64,000 bases of DNA, taken from NCBI RefSeq assembly GCF_024703995.1, contig NZ_JAMXQV010000039.1, positions 1-64,000 on the forward strand, read 5' to 3'. Every line of letters begins with the position of its first letter. Within the stretch, counting starts at the first letter, position 1. The notes beneath the pieces were generated by a model. The model had not been told where the DNA came from and did not search any database. It worked only from the letters and a program-made list of their open reading frames with translations. The position numbers were made by a program, and so were the translations under genes. This DNA is from Amycolatopsis iheyensis. Its GTDB lineage: Bacteria > Actinomycetota > Actinomycetes > Mycobacteriales > Pseudonocardiaceae. Shown in pieces: positions 1-7,675 of the stretch.

Positions 1-112
1 ACTCACCCGTTCGCCACTCATCCCCGGCCGAAACCGGTTCAGCGTTCGACTTGCATGTGTTAAGCACGCCGCCAGCGTTCGTCCTGAGCCAGGATCAAAC
101 TCTCCAACAATG
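1..112 (-). rRNA. rrs: 16S ribosomal RNA, 5' end (partial)
   Basis: Read on the minus strand, this stretch is the start of a 16S rRNA. It contains the universal segment GAGAGTTTGATCCTGGCTCA (20 nt, near 88-107), followed by the conserved GACGAACGCTGGCGGCG and the actinobacterial GCTTAACACATGCAAGTCGA. The gene runs off the left edge inside the V1 region. The mature 5' end is placed near 112 by analogy with other 16S genes and could be off by a few bases. Transcription is leftward, the same direction as tyrS and the arg genes. Confidence 0.97.
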
Positions 113-383
113 AACAGTTTAATCGAGACAATTTAATGCTCTCAAAGGAACCTCATACGAGGTTCAATACATAAGCTCTACTGGCTTAGTTCACTAGCAC
201 ACTGTTGAGTTCTCAAGCAACACACCCCGAGTTCGCCGCGATCAAGCGGCTCGCTCGAAGCGAGTCATTCCTAGCAGTTTTTGGTGGGACACCCACTCAA
301 TCGCTTCTGCGAGAGCTTGGTTCGTGTCCCGGTCGGCCACCCGGTTTCCCTGGCGACTTGGAGAACTTTACACCCCGCCAGAG
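113..383 (-). promoter_or_regulatory. rrn leader and promoter region
   Basis: No protein gene is seen between the 16S gene and tyrS; this is the rRNA upstream region. On the minus strand it carries TTGCTTGAGAACTCAACA (203-220), a segment I recognise as conserved in actinobacterial rrn leaders and likely part of the antitermination or processing signals. Closer to the gene a 7-bp hairpin (148-154 with 159-165) and, further up, a 6-bp hairpin (250-255 with 259-264) and a 7-bp inverted repeat (286-292 with 324-330) are present. TAAAGT (minus strand, 365-370) could be a -10 box, but no convincing -35 partner was found, so start points are not assigned. Confidence 0.6.
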
Positions 384-443
384 GGCCCGAAACAGGGGGG
401 TACCTTAACCGCGTTCCCGCAGGTCAGGCCCCTGTTTCGGGCC
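384..443 (-). terminator. 15-bp inverted repeat downstream of tyrS
   Basis: Arms 384-398 and 429-443 are exact reverse complements (15 bp) separated by 30 nt. The structure starts 12 nt after the tyrS stop codon, so a termination role for tyrS is the simplest reading. There is no U-tract and the loop is long for an intrinsic terminator. The loop also contains TAAGGT on the minus strand (402-407), which could be an rrn -10 box, so the element may instead shape the rrn promoter. Confidence 0.5.
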
Positions 444-455
444 ACGGGAGGCCGG

Positions 456-1730
456 TCAGCCGCCGAGTGCGACGCCGGCGACGTTCCGCTTGCCCTTGCG
501 GACGACGAGCCACTTGCCGTGCAGGGCGTCGCCCGGCGCCGGCTTCCACTCCTCGTCCGCGATCTTCACGTTGTTGACGTACGCGCCGCCCTCCTTGAGC
601 GTGCGGCGGGCCGCCCCCTTGCTGTCCACCAGTCCGCCGGCGAGCAGCAGGTCGACGATCGTCGCGTCGCCGGCGGAGTCGACCTTGCCGTTCGGCACCT
701 CGGCCATCGCCGCGTCGAGGGTGCGTTCGTCCAGCTCGCCGAGCTCGCCGCGGCCGAACAGCGCCTGGCTGGCGTTGATCACCTGCCGGGTCTGCTCCTC
801 GCCGTGCACCAGGATCGTGAACTCCTCCGCCAGCCGCTTCTGCGCGGCCCGCAGGTGCGGACGCTCCGAGGTGTCCTCGGCCAGCGCCGCGATCTCCTCC
901 TGGCTCAGGAACGTGAACATCCGCAGGTACCGGATGACATCGGCGTCGCCCACGTTCACGAAGTACTGGTACCAGGCGTACGGCGAGGTCATGTCCGGGT
1001 CGAGCCAGAGGTTGCCGCCGCCGGTGGACTTGCCGAACTTGCGCCCCTCGGCGTCGGTGACCAGCGGCGCGGTCAGCGCGTGCACGCCCGCGCCGTCGGT
1101 CCGGCGGATCAGGTCGACCCCGCCGACGAGGTTGCCCCACTGGTCGGACCCGCCGACCTGCAGCTTGCAGTCGTACTTGCGGTGCAGCTGCAGGTAGTCC
1201 TGCGACTGCAGCAGCAGGTAGCTGAACTCGGTGTAGGACATCCCGTCGCCTTCGAGGCGGCGCTTGACCGTCTCCCGGTTCAGCATGACGTTGATCGAGA
1301 AGTGCTTCCCGACGTCGCGCAGGAACTCCAGGGCGGTCTGCTGCCCGGTCCAGTTCAGGTTGTTCTCGACGATCGCGCCGGTCGTGGAGTCGTCGAAGTC
1401 CACGAACCGCTCGAGCTGGCCGCGGATGCGCCCGGCCCACTCGGCGACGACGTCGAGGGTGTTCAGGGTGCGCTCACCGGTGTCACGCGGGTCGCCGATC
1501 ATCCCGGTCGCCCCGCCGGCCAGCACGATCGGCCGGTGCCCGGCGCGCTGGAACCGCTTGAGCATGAGCAGCGGGACCAGGTTGCCGGCGTGCAGGCTGG
1601 GCGCGGTCGGGTCGAAACCGCAATAGAGCGTCACGGGACCCTGGTCGAGCTCGCGCCGGAGGGCGTCGATGTCGGTGGACTGCGCGATGAGGCCGCGCCA
1701 GGACAGCTCGTCGAGGATGTGTTCGCTCAC
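456..1730 (-). CDS. tyrS: tyrosyl-tRNA synthetase
   Basis: Class I aminoacyl-tRNA synthetase that charges tRNA-Tyr in the cytoplasm; 424 residues, the usual bacterial TyrRS length. The HIGH-type motif appears as SLHAGN near residue 45, after the CGFDPTAPS stretch that lines the tyrosine and ATP pocket. The KMSKS-type loop appears as KFGKS near residue 230. An S4-like RNA-binding domain ends the protein (GGAYVNNVKI...LVVRKGKRN). The start is a GTG at 1728-1730, giving the expected MSEHILDEL opening. It lies 32 nt downstream of the mpg gene and upstream of the rrn leader, all on the minus strand. In Mycobacterium tuberculosis mpg and tyrS are also adjacent. Confidence 0.97.
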   Translation of the reverse strand: MSEHILDELSWRGLIAQSTDIDALRRELDQGPVTLYCGFDPTAPSLHAGNLVPLLMLKRFQRAGHRPIVLAGGATGMIGDPRDTGERTLNTLDVVAEWAGRIRGQLERFVDFDDSTTGAIVENNLNWTGQQTALEFLRDVGKHFSINVMLNRETVKRRLEGDGMSYTEFSYLLLQSQDYLQLHRKYDCKLQVGGSDQWGNLVGGVDLIRRTDGAGVHALTAPLVTDAEGRKFGKSTGGGNLWLDPDMTSPYAWYQYFVNVGDADVIRYLRMFTFLSQEEIAALAEDTSERPHLRAAQKRLAEEFTILVHGEEQTRQVINASQALFGRGELGELDERTLDAAMAEVPNGKVDSAGDATIVDLLLAGGLVDSKGAARRTLKEGGAYVNNVKIADEEWKPAPGDALHGKWLVVRKGKRNVAGVALGG

Positions 1731-1762
1731 GCCTGTAGATCCTCCCGCACCTGGTCAACCGA

Positions 1763-2425
1763 CTAACTGGCGGGTCGGACCCGGCGCTTCCCGCCGCGGC
1801 GGTAGGTGGACACGGCAGGCGAGCCGTCGACCCAGAACCGCCACGGCGTGTCCATCGCCATCGCGACGCCGACGCGTGGGCCGGTGCGGACCAGCTCGGC
1901 CGGCACGCGCTCGCCGACGTACAGCCGCACCGGCGACGCCGGATCGGTCAGGTCGACGCCGTTCTGCGCGCGGTCGACGCGCAGCACCGACGTGAGGATG
2001 GCCGGGCCCTTGGCCAGCTCGCCGGTGCCGCGTGCGTTCGGGCGCCGCTTGCGGACGAGGTCGAGGCCCGTGACGACCTCCCCCGCCCGCAGCAGCACCG
2101 CGCCGGGCATGCCCTCGTGGGTGCCGACGATGTTCGCGCAGAAGTGCATCCCGTAGACGAAGTACACGTAAAGGTGCCCGGCCGGCCCCCACATGACGGC
2201 GTTGCGCGGGGTCTTGCCCCGGTAGCAGTGCGACGCCGGATCGTCCTCGCCGCGGTAGGCCTCGACCTCCACGAGCCGGACGCCGACGGTGCCGTCGGGC
2301 CCGTCGGCCTCCAGGACCGAGCCGAGCAGCAGGTGGGCCAGGTCGACGGGGTCGAGCGCCAGCTCGTCACGGGTGAACAGCCGGTCGCGCACACCATCTC
2401 CCCTCACCCCGCCGAGCCTAGCCAC
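1763..2425 (-). CDS. mpg: 3-methyladenine DNA glycosylase (AAG/Mpg family)
   Basis: Base-excision repair enzyme that removes alkylated purines from DNA. At 220 residues it matches the size of bacterial AAG-family proteins. Family signatures are visible: LLGSVLE then VEVEAYRGEDDPASH, which carries the catalytic glutamate, then GKTPRNAVMWGPAGHLYVYF and YGMHFCANIV, and a GRRxR-like tail. The start is a GTG at 2423-2425, 4 nt after the argH stop, so it probably rides on the arginine operon transcript; an in-frame GTG about 10 codons further in is an alternative. Short distances to both neighbours argue for co-transcription with argH and possibly tyrS. Confidence 0.93.
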   Translation of the reverse strand: MARLGGVRGDGVRDRLFTRDELALDPVDLAHLLLGSVLEADGPDGTVGVRLVEVEAYRGEDDPASHCYRGKTPRNAVMWGPAGHLYVYFVYGMHFCANIVGTHEGMPGAVLLRAGEVVTGLDLVRKRRPNARGTGELAKGPAILTSVLRVDRAQNGVDLTDPASPVRLYVGERVPAELVRTGPRVGVAMAMDTPWRFWVDGSPAVSTYRRGGKRRVRPAS

Positions 2426-2429
2426 CGGC

Positions 2430-3845
2430 TCAGTTCAGCCACGTCCGGGACGCGGTGACCCGCTCCTCGAGCCGCGCGCGCTGTTCGGCCACGCGCTCCG
2501 GCGCGGTGCCGCCGCGGGCGTTGCGGGACTTGACCGAGCCTTCGACGGTCAGGACCGCGCGCACGTCGGGGGTGAGCGCCGGGTTGATCTTCTCGAACTC
2601 CTCGTCGGTCAGCTCGTCCAGGCCGACGCCGCGGGCCTCGGCGACGCGGACGCTCTCGCCCGCGGCCTCGTGCGCGACGCGGAACGGGACGCCCTGGCGG
2701 ACCAGCCACTCCGCGATGTCGGTGGCCAGCGTGAACCCGGCCGGGGCCAGCTCGGCGAGCCGGTCGGTGTGGAAGGTCAGCGTCGCGAGCATGCCGGCGA
2801 TGGCCGGGAACAGGAGCTCGAGCTGCTCGACCGAGTCGAACACCGGCTCCTTGTCCTCCTGCAGGTCGCGGTTGTAGGCCAGCGGCTGCGCCTTCAGCGT
2901 GGCCAGCAGGCCGGTGAGGTTGCCGATCAGCCGGCCCGCCTTGCCGCGGGTCAGCTCCGCGACGTCCGGGTTCTTCTTCTGCGGCATGATCGAGCTGCCA
3001 GTGGCCCAGGCGTCGTCGAGCGTCACGTAGCCGAACTCGGCGGTGTTCCAGATGATCACCTCTTCGGCGATCCGGGACAGGTTCACCGAGAGCATCGCGA
3101 CGGCGAAGGCGAACTCGGCGACGAAGTCACGCGAAGCGGTGCCGTCGATGGAGTTCTCGACGCTGGTCGCGAAGCCCAGTTCCTCGGCGACGGCCTCGGG
3201 GTCGAGCCCCAGCGACGAGCCGGCGAGCGCACCCGAGCCGTACGGCGACTCGGCCGTGCGGGCGTCCCAGTCCTGCAGCCGCGAGACGTCGCGCAGCAGC
3301 GCCTGGCCGTGGGCCATCAGGTGGTGCGCGAGCAGCACGGGCTGGGCGTGCTGCAGGTGCGTGCGGCCGGGCAGGATCGCGTCCGGGTGCCGCTTGGCCT
3401 GCGACACCAGCGCGTCGACGACCTCCAGCGTGCCGGCGACGATACGGCGGGCGGCGTCGCGCAGCCACATGCGGAACAGCGTGGCGACCTGGTCGTTGCG
3501 CGACCGGCCGGCGCGCAGCTTGCCGCCGAGGTCGGTGCCCGCGCGCTCGAGCAGGCCGCGCTCGAGGGCCGTGTGGACGTCCTCGTCGGCGATCGTCGGG
3601 GTGAACTCCCCCGACGCGACGTCCTGGGCGAGCGCGTCCAAGGCGGTCAGCATGCCGGCGAGCTCGTCTTCGGTGAGCAGGCCCGCCTTGCGCAGCACCC
3701 GGGCGTGCGCGCGGGACCCGGCGATGTCGTAGGGCGCCAGCCGCCAGTCGAAGTGCGTCGACGCGCTCAGCGCGGCCATGGCCTCCGCCGGACCGCTGGC
3801 GAACCGGCCGCCCCAGAGCTGCACCGGCTGCTCGTTCCCGCTCAC
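2430..3845 (-). CDS. argH: argininosuccinate lyase
   Basis: Last enzyme of arginine biosynthesis; splits argininosuccinate into arginine and fumarate. 471 residues, normal for ArgH. Fumarase/aspartase superfamily signature GSSIMPQKKNP is intact near residue 285, and the substrate loops SRNDQVAT (near 115) and GRTHLQHAQPV (near 160) are complete. Start is GTG at 3843-3845 (MSGNEQPVQLWGGRF). It lies 30 nt downstream of the ArgG-derived ORF, where argG would be expected to precede it. The 30-nt gap is the loosest junction in the operon. Confidence 0.97.
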   Translation of the reverse strand: MSGNEQPVQLWGGRFASGPAEAMAALSASTHFDWRLAPYDIAGSRAHARVLRKAGLLTEDELAGMLTALDALAQDVASGEFTPTIADEDVHTALERGLLERAGTDLGGKLRAGRSRNDQVATLFRMWLRDAARRIVAGTLEVVDALVSQAKRHPDAILPGRTHLQHAQPVLLAHHLMAHGQALLRDVSRLQDWDARTAESPYGSGALAGSSLGLDPEAVAEELGFATSVENSIDGTASRDFVAEFAFAVAMLSVNLSRIAEEVIIWNTAEFGYVTLDDAWATGSSIMPQKKNPDVAELTRGKAGRLIGNLTGLLATLKAQPLAYNRDLQEDKEPVFDSVEQLELLFPAIAGMLATLTFHTDRLAELAPAGFTLATDIAEWLVRQGVPFRVAHEAAGESVRVAEARGVGLDELTDEEFEKINPALTPDVRAVLTVEGSVKSRNARGGTAPERVAEQRARLEERVTASRTWLN

Positions 3846-3875
3846 TGTTCTCGCTTCTCCTCTGAGTTCGTGTGT

Positions 3876-4139
3876 TCAGGCGACCGTGATCCGGCCGTCG
3901 TACAGGACCAGGCGGACACTGGCACACCCGCCGCCCGTCCGCCGTTCGAGTGCGGCGCAGGCTTCGCCGCGTCCGATTCTCTGCGCTTCGCCACGTGCGC
4001 TCAGCATCCGGCGGGCTTCGGCGACGGAGACGGTCTCTCCGTCGATCGCCACCGGGATCCCGTGGTCGAAGGTGATCACGACCTCGTCCGGCGCGAGGAA
4101 CTCGCCCTCGGCCGGGAAGATGTCGGCGATCGCGGTCAT
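3876..4139 (-). CDS. ArgG-derived mini-protein (internally deleted argininosuccinate synthase remnant)
   Basis: An 87-residue ORF located exactly where argG sits in mycobacteria, between argR and argH. Residues about 17-58 resemble the ArgG stretch that reads PDEV..FxxGxPVxxDGxxVxxxxA..xL..RxGAQGVGR in family members (here PDEVVITFDHGIPVAIDGE followed by RGEAQRIGR). The last 19 residues (VRLVLYDGRITVA) resemble the later ArgG stretch VRMVLHGGHIAVNG. The N-terminal ATP-pyrophosphatase domain with its SGGLDTS loop and the intervening middle part are absent, so it cannot be a working synthase. The frame is open, and its ATG overlaps the argR stop as ATGA, so it is probably still translated. Whether it is decaying or has a new role is unknown. 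The ArgG similarity is from memory of the family, not from an alignment. Confidence 0.7.
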   Translation of the reverse strand: MTAIADIFPAEGEFLAPDEVVITFDHGIPVAIDGETVSVAEARRMLSARGEAQRIGRGEACAALERRTGGGCASVRLVLYDGRITVA

Positions 4140-4636
4140 GGCGATCCTTCGTCCGCCGATCGCTGCGCGAGTGCGGCGAAGCGCTCCGCCAGTCCCTTGC
4201 CCGTCAAGGGTTCCCGGGCGATCACGGCGACGGTGTCGTCGCCCGCGATCGAGCCGACGACCTCTTCGAGCGCCGCCCGGTCGATGGCGCTGGCCAGGAA
4301 CTGCGCGGCGCCCGGTGGTGTCCGCAGGACCGTCAGGTTGCCCGACGAGTCGGCCGACACCATCAGTTCGGCCAGCAGCCGGGAGAGCCGGGAGGTGCCG
4401 CCCTGCACCCCGCGGACGGGACTGCCGTCCTCGGGGATCACGTAGACGGGCGCGCCCGAGTCCGGCCCGCGCAGCTTGACCGCGCCCAGCTCGTCGAGGT
4501 CACGCGACAGCGTTGCCTGCGTGACCTCGATGCCTTCGGCGGCCAGCAGCTTGGCCAGCTCGGTCTGGCTGCGGATGGTCATCGTCGCGACCAGCTCGGT
4601 GATCCGCGCCTGCCGCCCCACCCGGCTGCTGGTCAT
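4136..4636 (-). CDS. argR: arginine repressor ArgR
   Basis: Arginine-responsive repressor of arginine biosynthesis, 166 residues, the usual ArgR size. The N-terminal winged helix-turn-helix (residues about 10-75) contains SQTELAKLLAAEGIEVTQAT followed by LSRDLDELGAVKLR, typical of the family. The C-terminal half has the hexamerisation and arginine-binding features, including GDDTVAVIAR. The ATG at 4634-4636 overlaps the argF stop (ATGA), and its own stop overlaps the start of the next ORF. Its probable operator is the palindrome at the argC start, 5.2 kb upstream on the same transcript, so it is expected to be autoregulated with the operon. Confidence 0.97.
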   Translation of the reverse strand: MTSSRVGRQARITELVATMTIRSQTELAKLLAAEGIEVTQATLSRDLDELGAVKLRGPDSGAPVYVIPEDGSPVRGVQGGTSRLSRLLAELMVSADSSGNLTVLRTPPGAAQFLASAIDRAALEEVVGSIAGDDTVAVIAREPLTGKGLAERFAALAQRSADEGSP

Positions 4637-5559
4637 CGTCGGCTCTCTTCGAACAGCCAGACGAGCAGGGCCTTCTGGGCGTGCAGCCGGTTCTCGGCTT
4701 CGTCCCACACCGCGCTGGCCGGGCCGTCGATCACCTCGTCGGTGATCTCCCAGCCGCGGTGCGCCGGCAGGCAGTGCAGGACGATCGCGTCGTCCGCGGC
4801 CTTCTTCAGCAGCTCGGTGTTGACCTGCAGGGCGCGGAACGGGCCGACCCGGTCGAGGCCGTCGTTCTCCTGCCCCATCGACGTCCACGTGTCGGTGACC
4901 AGCACGTCGGCGCCCGCGACCGCCTCGTACGGGTCGGTGAAGACGGTGGCCGTGCCGCCGGTCTCCTCGCCGCGCTTCTTCGCGTCGAGCATGACCTGCT
5001 GGTCGGGCTGGAACCCGAGCGGCGAGACCACGCGGACGTGCATCCCGGCGGTGACCCCGGCGAGCAGCAGCGAGTGCGCCATGTTGTTGGCGCCGTCGCC
5101 GAGGTAGACGAGGGTGAGGCCCTCGAGCTTCCCCTTGCGCTCGCGGATGGTCATCAGGTCGGTGAGGGCCTGGCACGGGTGGAACTCGTCGGTCAGCGCG
5201 TTGACCACCGGGATCGACGCGGCCGACGCCATCGCCTCGATGCGCTTCTGGGCGAAGGTGCGCCACACGATTCCGTCGACGTACCGCGACAGCACGCGCG
5301 AGGTGTCTTCGATGGTCTCTTCGCGGCCGAGCTGCATCGAGCGGCCGTCGACGATCACCGGGTGCCCGCCGAGCTGGCTGATGCCGACCTCGAAGGAGAA
5401 CCGGGTGCGGGTCGAGTTCTTCTCGAAGATCGCCGTGATGGACTTGCCGGCCAGCGCCTTGGTGCCGAGCGGATCGGCCTTGAGCCGGTCGGCCCGGTCG
5501 AGGATGGCTTTCTGCTCGGCGGGACTGACGTCGTCGTCGCGGAGGAAGTGGCGGGGCAT
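4633..5559 (-). CDS. argF: ornithine carbamoyltransferase
   Basis: Makes citrulline from ornithine and carbamoyl phosphate, sixth step to arginine. 308 residues, as expected. The carbamoyl-phosphate loop STRTRFSFE is near residue 50, FHPCQALTDL near residue 128, and the ornithine and catalytic signature HCLPAHRG near residue 265; all key residues are present. The ATG at 5557-5559 shares one base with the argD stop codon (TGATG), and its own stop overlaps argR by 4 nt. This is the standard position in argCJBDFR operons. Confidence 0.97.
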   Translation of the reverse strand: MPRHFLRDDDVSPAEQKAILDRADRLKADPLGTKALAGKSITAIFEKNSTRTRFSFEVGISQLGGHPVIVDGRSMQLGREETIEDTSRVLSRYVDGIVWRTFAQKRIEAMASAASIPVVNALTDEFHPCQALTDLMTIRERKGKLEGLTLVYLGDGANNMAHSLLLAGVTAGMHVRVVSPLGFQPDQQVMLDAKKRGEETGGTATVFTDPYEAVAGADVLVTDTWTSMGQENDGLDRVGPFRALQVNTELLKKAADDAIVLHCLPAHRGWEITDEVIDGPASAVWDEAENRLHAQKALLVWLFEESRR

Positions 5560-6761
5560 CAGTCGGAGTCCTTCGTGGTGGAGTCGAGCGCGTTCGGGAG
5601 GGCGGCGAGGAAGCCTTCGGCCTGGCCGGCGTCGAGCACGAGCGGCGGGGCGAGCCGGATCGTGTCGGCCGCGACCGGGTTGACGAGGTAGCCGGCGTCC
5701 TGGGCGGCCTTCGCCACCGCCGCCGAGACGGGCTTGCGCAGCGCGAGGCCGAGCAGCAGGCCCGCGCCACGCACCCCGGCGACCAGCGGGTGGTCCAGCG
5801 CCTCGACGCCCGCCGCGATGTCCTTGCCCAGCGCGGAGACGTGGTCGAGCAGGCCGTCCGCGGCGATCGTCCTGATGACCGCCAGGCCGGCGGCGCAGCA
5901 CACCGGGTTGCCGCCGAAGGTGGTGCCGTGCTGGCCCGGCTTGAGCAGGTCGCCCGCCGCGCCGACACCGATCACCGCACCCAGCGGCAGCCCGCCGCCG
6001 AGGCCCTTGGCCAGGGTGATCACGTCCGGCACGACGCCGGCCTGCTGGTAGCCGAACCAGGTGCCGAGGCGGCCGAGGCCGGTCTGCACCTCGTCGAGCA
6101 CCAGCAGCGTGCCGGTGGCCTTGGTGATCTCGCGGGCGGCCTGCAGGTAGCCGTCCGGCGCCGGGATCACGCCGGCTTCGCCGAGCACCGGCTCCAGGAA
6201 GACGGCCGCGGTTTCGGTGTCGACGGCGGCCTTCAGCGCCGCGACGTCGCCGTACGGGACGTGCTCGACGCCGGGCACCAGTGGTTTGAACGGGTCCCGC
6301 TTGCCGGGCTGGCCGGTGAGCGTCAGGGAGCCCATGGTGCGGCCGTGGAACGCGCCCTCGCAGGCGACGACCTTGGTGCGCCCGGTCAGCCGGCTGATCT
6401 TCAGCGCGGCTTCGTTGGCCTCGGCGCCGGAGTTGACGAAGAGCACCTTGCCGTTGCCGGTCAGGCCCGCGACGTCGAGCAGCGCCTCGGCGAGTTCGAC
6501 GGTCACCGGGTTCACGTAGAGGTTCGAGGTGTGGCCGAGCTGCTTGATCTGCGCGGTGACGGCCTCGACGACGGCCGGATGCGCGTGGCCGAGCGCGTTG
6601 ACGGCGATGCCGCCGACCAGGTCGACGTACTCCGTGCCGTCGGCGTCCCACACCTTGGCGCCTTCGCCGCGCACGAGGGTCAGCGCCGGGGTGCCGTAGT
6701 TGTCCATCAGGGCGGACTGCCAGTGCTGCTGGCCGTCCACATTGGACTTGAGGTCGGTCAC
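5559..6761 (-). CDS. argD: acetylornithine aminotransferase
   Basis: PLP-dependent class III aminotransferase, N-acetylglutamate semialdehyde to N-acetylornithine. 400 residues from the GTG at 6759-6761, which overlaps the argB stop as GTGA. Visible features are GGIAVNALGHAHP, the phosphate-binding FVNSGAEANEAALK, the LVLDEVQTG segment with the cofactor aspartate and the PLP lysine in TLAKGLGGGLPLGA, then HGTTFGGNPV. A longer reading frame exists upstream but lies inside argB in another frame and is not coding. Confidence 0.96.
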   Translation of the reverse strand: MTDLKSNVDGQQHWQSALMDNYGTPALTLVRGEGAKVWDADGTEYVDLVGGIAVNALGHAHPAVVEAVTAQIKQLGHTSNLYVNPVTVELAEALLDVAGLTGNGKVLFVNSGAEANEAALKISRLTGRTKVVACEGAFHGRTMGSLTLTGQPGKRDPFKPLVPGVEHVPYGDVAALKAAVDTETAAVFLEPVLGEAGVIPAPDGYLQAAREITKATGTLLVLDEVQTGLGRLGTWFGYQQAGVVPDVITLAKGLGGGLPLGAVIGVGAAGDLLKPGQHGTTFGGNPVCCAAGLAVIRTIAADGLLDHVSALGKDIAAGVEALDHPLVAGVRGAGLLLGLALRKPVSAAVAKAAQDAGYLVNPVAADTIRLAPPLVLDAGQAEGFLAALPNALDSTTKDSD

Positions 6762-7675
6762 GGGAGCTCCGTTTCGGGGAAGACCATGGTGCCGATGCCG
6801 CGGGAGGTGAAGACCTCCAGCAGCACCGAGTGGGCGAGGCGGCCGTCGATCACGTGCGCCCGGCGCACGCCGCCGCGGATGGCGCGCACGCACGCCTCCA
6901 TCTTCGGGATCATGCCGCTGGCCAGGGTGGGCAGCATCGGCTCGAGGTGGTCGACGCGGATGCGATCGATCAGCGACGAGCGGTCCGGCCAGTTCGCGTA
7001 GAGGCCTTCGACGTCGGTGAGCACGACGAGCTTTTCCGCGCCCAGCGCGGCGGCGAGCGCCCCCGCGGCGGTGTCGGCGTTGACGTTGTGCACGACGCCG
7101 TCGATGTCCGGCGCGACGGTGGAGACCACCGGGATGCGCCCGGCGTTGACGATGTCGAGCACCGCGTCCGGGTTGACCTCGGCGACCTCGCCGACCAGGC
7201 CGATGTCGACCTGCTCACCGTCCACAGTGGCCTGCTTGCGCTCGGCGGTGAACAGCCGGGCGTCCTCGCCCGAAATGCCGACCGCGTACGGGCCGTGGGC
7301 GTTGATCAGCCCGACGAGCTCGCGGCTGACCTGCCCGGTGAGCACCATCCGGACGATGTCCATCGTCTCCGGCGTGGTGACGCGCAGGCCGCCCTTGAAC
7401 TCGCCCGCGACGCCGAGGCGCTTGAGCATCGCGGTGATCTGCGGGCCGCCGCCGTGCACGACCACCGGGCGCAGGCCGGCCAGCCGGAGGAACACCATGT
7501 CCTCGGCGAAGGCCGCCTTCAGGGTGTCGTCGATCATCGCGTTGCCGCCGTACTTCACCACCACGGTGGCGCCGTGGAAGCGCTGCAGCCACGGCAGCGC
7601 TTCGATGAGGACTCCGGCCTTCTCGGCCGCCGTCGCCAGTCTCTCGTCCGCGGAAATCAGAGCCTCCTGGTTCAT
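6758..7675 (-). CDS. argB: acetylglutamate kinase
   Basis: Phosphorylates N-acetylglutamate, the usual point of arginine feedback control. 305 residues. Amino-acid-kinase fold motifs: VVVKYGGNAM near the N-terminus, VVHGGGPQIT, and LTDVEGLY further on. The C-terminal arginine-sensing part ends in ALLVEV..-like text (HSVLLEVFTSRGIGTMV). The ATG at 7673-7675 overlaps the argJ stop (ATGA). It belongs to the tightly coupled arg operon. Confidence 0.97.
   Translation of the reverse strand: MNQEALISADERLATAAEKAGVLIEALPWLQRFHGATVVVKYGGNAMIDDTLKAAFAEDMVFLRLAGLRPVVVHGGGPQITAMLKRLGVAGEFKGGLRVTTPETMDIVRMVLTGQVSRELVGLINAHGPYAVGISGEDARLFTAERKQATVDGEQVDIGLVGEVAEVNPDAVLDIVNAGRIPVVSTVAPDIDGVVHNVNADTAAGALAAALGAEKLVVLTDVEGLYANWPDRSSLIDRIRVDHLEPMLPTLASGMIPKMEACVRAIRGGVRRAHVIDGRLAHSVLLEVFTSRGIGTMVFPETELP

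Noticed and set aside
4637..5968. Reading the ArgR frame upstream as one 610-codon protein
   Set aside because: The upstream part lies in argF and argD in another frame; ArgR begins at 4636 with an ATGA overlap to argF.
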